DNA of 64,000 bases from the NCBI GenBank assembly GCA_947044365.1, contig OX345642.1, positions 186,001 through 250,000 on the forward strand. Reading direction: 5' to 3'. Shown one piece after another: positions 60,388 to 64,000 of this stretch (positions within the stretch are counted from its first letter, which is position 1; each line of letters opens with the position of its first letter). A program made the translations under genes and the position numbers. The notes beneath the pieces are model-generated. The model searched no databases, was not told the origin of the DNA, and worked only from the letters and a program-made list of their open reading frames with translations. Source of the DNA: Petrosia ficiformis (Eukaryota > Porifera > Demospongiae > Haplosclerida > Petrosiidae).

Positions 60388-62529
60388 TCATTGCTGAGCA
60401 CATCTCATTCCAGGATGTCCAGACCCATCCATATCCTCATCATCATCATCATGTGAATTAATAACACCTTTGGTGGCATCATATTCATGAAGTTGGACTT
60501 CTTCAACTTCATCATCAATATTTAAACTATTAATTTTAGTAGGAAGAAGATTCTCAATAAGCTAAGGAACGAAGAGATAGAATGAATATCATTATTATTA
60601 TAAACATATATACACACACAAACATGTACACACACATATACATAAACATGTACATGTACGTACACACACATGCACGCATCTCTTACCGTGAGTGTTTTTT
60701 CATCAGCAAAATTATCTTCAGGGAATTTGACATTAAACTTGACATATAAGTTACCCTTTATATCAGGATGTCTAAATCGAGGCATTCCCTCTCCTTGGAT
60801 GCCTCTCACACAACCTAATATATTAATTAATAATGAAATACATGTACACACACACACACACACACACACATGTACTAACCTGGAAAGATGACTTGTCCGG
60901 GAGGATGTTGAAGAGCTAATTTTCGTCCATCCAGATGCTCAATATAAATTGTAAATCCACATAATGCATCAACAAGTTCAATCTCTTTATCAACAAAGAG
61001 ATCTATTCCTTGACGATTGAATGTTACATGGTCTGTTTCTTGAATAACTACTATGACATCACCAGCCTCCATTTCAGGCTGGATGGATTGAAGAGATGAG
61101 TAAATGGAGGGAAGAGAAGAATGTGGTATTTACCATTTCATCTCCTTTTCCTCTAAATGGTAATTTTTGTCCATGTCTCATACCAGGGGACACAGGAACC
61201 TGGATTAATAGATGGATAGATAGATAGATGCATGAATGGACAAATAGATAAACAGACAGGTGGATGGATAGATGAATGGATGGACAAATGGATGGATAGA
61301 TGAATGGATGGACAAATAGATGAACAGATAGATGGATGGATAGATAAATGGATATAATGGATGATAAAAAGGATTGAACATACTTCCAGTGTGATGTCTT
61401 CTTCATACATTCGCTGGCCCTTACATTTGGTACACCTATCCTTTGTCTTCACAAAATCACCTACCATACAACATCATGACATCACATGACATCATAATTA
61501 TATACAATTACTAACCAGTGCCCCCACAGTCGGTACATTGAGCTCTTATTTGTTGTAGCATGTTAGGTCCAATGGGTTTATGTATCACTTGTATACCACT
61601 ACCTCTACACTTACGACATGTTGTAGACTGTCCGGACTTGGAACCACTCCTAATAATATATATTAATATACTAGTTAATTAAATATTAAAACACTTGCAT
61701 ACACGATAAAGAATAAATGATTTATTAATTATTAGTTATTATTATTATCTCACCCTCTACATGGTTTACATAACGACTTTTTCTTATATTCTACTGATTT
61801 TGTTTCTCCATTATACAACTCTTCAAGGGTCACTCTAAAAAATATCATGTGAATGTCACATGATATATAAATAAATCACATGACTTACTCAAGAGGAAAC
61901 ATTAATGGTTCTGATTTCCTTTGTCTTCTTGATTGTCCTGTACAAACATTAGATTCACAAGTCATGTGATCAACGTATGACAATCATATGATTTACCTCC
62001 AAACAGTCCTCCTTCAAAGAAATGGGAGAATATGTCACCTCCTCCTCCTCCTCCACCAAAGAACACTAATTATTATAATAGAAAACACTTAATGATGTCA
62101 TGATGATGTCATAATGACTCACTTCCTGGAAATCCATCCAAACCACTATCTCCCATACCATCTTTAAAAGCATCCATTCCATATCTGTCGTACAAGTCTC
62201 GTTTTTGAGGATCAGAGAGGATTTCATAAGCACTTTGAATTGATTTGAACTGGAGAGATATAAATATGATGTTTAAATTAATGAAGAGATAAGAATGGTC
62301 AGAGAAAGTTTATTAACATATGAGGAGTACCGGATTACCTTATCCTCTCCATCAGCTCCAGGATTTTTATCTGGGTGATAAGCCTTTGCTAAACGATGAT
62401 AAGCCTATATAATAGATTATTAATAATATCTGTTCATAATCAGTACACATATATATATACTCTTCTTATGTCTCCATCACTTGCACCTCTGGATACCTCC
62501 AGAATGTCATACAACTCATGATCACTCAT
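60388..62529 (-). CDS. DNAJA2: DNAJA2-like type I J-domain co-chaperone
   Basis: Type I Hsp40 that delivers clients to HSP70 and stimulates its ATPase. Exons from the 5' end: 62461-62529, 62339-62404, 62123-62249, 61997-62065, 61889-61937, 61754-61834, 61516-61649, 61384-61460, 61134-61199, 60880-61078, 60687-60814, 60388-60561. The J domain starts MSDHELYDILEVSRGASDGD and contains YHPDKNPG with the HPD triad. A Gly/Phe linker follows (FFGGGGGGGDIFSHFFEGG), then zinc-finger CxxCxGxG repeats (CTDCGGTGD, CTKCKGQRM). The substrate domain includes PVSPGMRHGQKLPFRGKGDE and CVRGIQGEGMPRF. It ends MRCAQQ, a CAAX-type farnesylation site typical of DNAJA proteins. Confidence 0.93.
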
Positions 62530-62712
62530 CTGAAATCATTATATATTATTATTATTATTATTATTATTATATTTACCTCTGAAGAAATATATGATGAGGT
62601 ATTAGAAAGGCAGGAAGATACAGAGAACACGAGATAGGGGATTAACTATGAACAGACCACACCTATTTTAATATAACTATTAATAAATTAACTACCTTGC
62701 TTAGCTGAGAGC
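62530..62712. promoter_or_regulatory. divergent DNAJA2/PEPD spacer
   Basis: 183 bp between start codons with an (att)n run at 62546-62570. No heat-shock element is obvious by eye. Confidence 0.3.
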
Positions 62713-64000
62713 ATGGCTGCAAGGTAAGCACAGCAAATATATTATTTATAATATTCATATTATTTATGTTACAGATCTGATAGTTGTTTCTCTATGGGAT
62801 TAGAAACTCTCTCTGTCCCTATGAGATTGTTTGCATTGAACAGAGAGAGGTTATGTGAGAGATTACAAGCACTACAAGATGTACCTCCTTCATCCATTGT
62901 GCTGTTGGAAGGAGGAAAGCAAGAAACGCGATACTGTTCTGATCATGAACCATTGTTTCGACAGGTAGGTATCTGTGTTGTACTGTATATGAGTCTGATT
63001 CTAGCCTCATTCCCCATGTCTGGTTCTATATCCTCATTCTCATTCCTTACTAGTTTCACAAATTCATGAAATATTTAAGAGTTGTTTCTCTCTTCTCCCT
63101 TGTTTTCAGGAATCATATTTTCATTGGTTATTTGGTGTAACTGAGCCTGACTGCTATGGAGCTTTGGAGGTCAAAACAGGAAAATCCATTTTATTTATCC
63201 CTCGTTTATCAAAGGAATATGCTATTTGGTTGGGAGAGTGAGTTAAAGATCTAGTAGCGTATAGACTGAGAGATTCTATTGCTAAACGATTTAATTTACA
63301 TTGTAAATAATTAATATTTGAATTTTTTTCAGAATCTATCCTCCATCACATTTCAAAGAGAAATATGCAATTGATGATGTACACTACACTGACGAGGTTA
63401 TTAGATAATGTTGTGTTATATGATGTACATAAATATAGTCCTTATATTAAATATAGAATAATGAGCTAATGTAACTGGTGAAACAAGTAATTAGTATAGT
63501 CATATATGTTATTAACCTGTTTAGCTAGTTATCTGTTATTATAATAATAATTATTATTATGATAACCTCTAGCTGATAAGAATCTATTGTAGTCTTGTAA
63601 ATATGTTCAATCCATAAGAAAATGTTTAACTAATCAATATAAGATTAATTGAATCACTAATCAATATAAGATCAATATAAGATTAATTGAATCTCTAACC
63701 AATGTATCATTGTCTGATTTATATAACCTCATCAACCTATAGTCTATTACAACATTAAATATAATTATAATTATAATAAATATTATAATATATATTATTG
63801 TTAACAGATTTCTGATGTACTAAAAGCAAAGAATCCAGAAATGTTGATGTTACTGGTCAGTTTGGATGATGTTATTTTCATTTATTTGTTTATTTATTTG
63901 TTTATTTTAGAACGGTGTTAATACTGATAGCGGAAGTACTTGTAAAGAAGCATTATTCGAAGGAATTGCTGAGTTAGTATCAACATGACATGATCACATG
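62713..64000 (+). CDS. PEPD: PEPD, Xaa-Pro dipeptidase (prolidase), 5' part
   Basis: Prolidase cleaves X-Pro/X-Hyp dipeptides in the cytosol with two metal ions. The window covers only the N-terminal creatinase-like domain. Exons: 62713-62723 (ATG plus 8 nt), 62775-62964, 63110-63237, 63333-63396, 63808-63855, 63911-63971. Sequence landmarks are [24 protein letters not shown] text (here [19 protein letters not shown]), [69 protein letters not shown] and [18 protein letters not shown]. The metal-binding catalytic domain lies beyond the window. The 410-bp intron before 63808 has nothing recognisable. Confidence 0.93.

Overview
This window is animal nuclear DNA from an AT-rich, gene-dense, short-intron genome. 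Most introns are 50-200 bp with canonical GT-AG ends, and many are filled with ATGT/CTAT microsatellites or minisatellites. Every recognisable gene is a eukaryotic or metazoan ortholog (TOPBP1, DAD1, CSPP1, PLA2G15, MTSS1, RUSF1, BOP1, RNMT, TOP3B, RABGGTA, DNAJA2, PEPD). Together with large families of TIR, Rab-like and cathepsin-like genes this suggests an early-branching metazoan. A demosponge such as Amphimedon is my best guess, by inference only.

Layout: TOPBP1 3' half (+, 701-4025); DAD1 (-) with a Mutator-like MITE in its only intron; CSPP1 (+); PLA2G15 (-); MTSS1-like I-BAR/WH2 gene (+); four Rab-like GTPases (-; A-D) and one (+; E); a decayed RUSF1 3' fragment; cathepsin/cystatin fusion gene 1 (+); RUSF1 (-, 13 exons) with fusion genes 2 and 3 nested on the opposite strand in introns 9 and 1; a membrane-anchored WBP2-like GRAM gene (+); Rab-like GTPases F, G (-) and H (+); BOP1 (-); a TIR gene (+); RNMT (+); TOP3B (-); RABGGTA (+); DNAJA2-like (-); and PEPD (+, cut by the window end). 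Genes mostly alternate in strand, and eight neighbouring pairs diverge from spacers of only 34-265 bp.

The accessory core is about 18.3-39.8 kb. It holds eight two-exon Rab-like GTPases, all lacking the switch-II catalytic Gln; five of them also have a remodelled G4 box. Interleaved are three intronless, apparently GPI-anchored papain-like proteases that carry a C-terminal cystatin-like domain with the QxVxG motif, a protease-inhibitor fusion. Segmental duplications shaped this region: GTPase A/B dragged along the WH2-coding tail of MTSS1, and a cathepsin duplicated together with the 3' end of RUSF1.

The flanks are housekeeping genes: DNA damage signalling, N-glycosylation, centrosome/cilium, lysosomal lipid turnover, ribosome biogenesis, mRNA capping, decatenation, Rab prenylation, chaperone and prolidase. 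Exon coordinates were placed by hand from splice signals and reading phase. Family calls rest on recognised motifs and remembered family features, not database searches.
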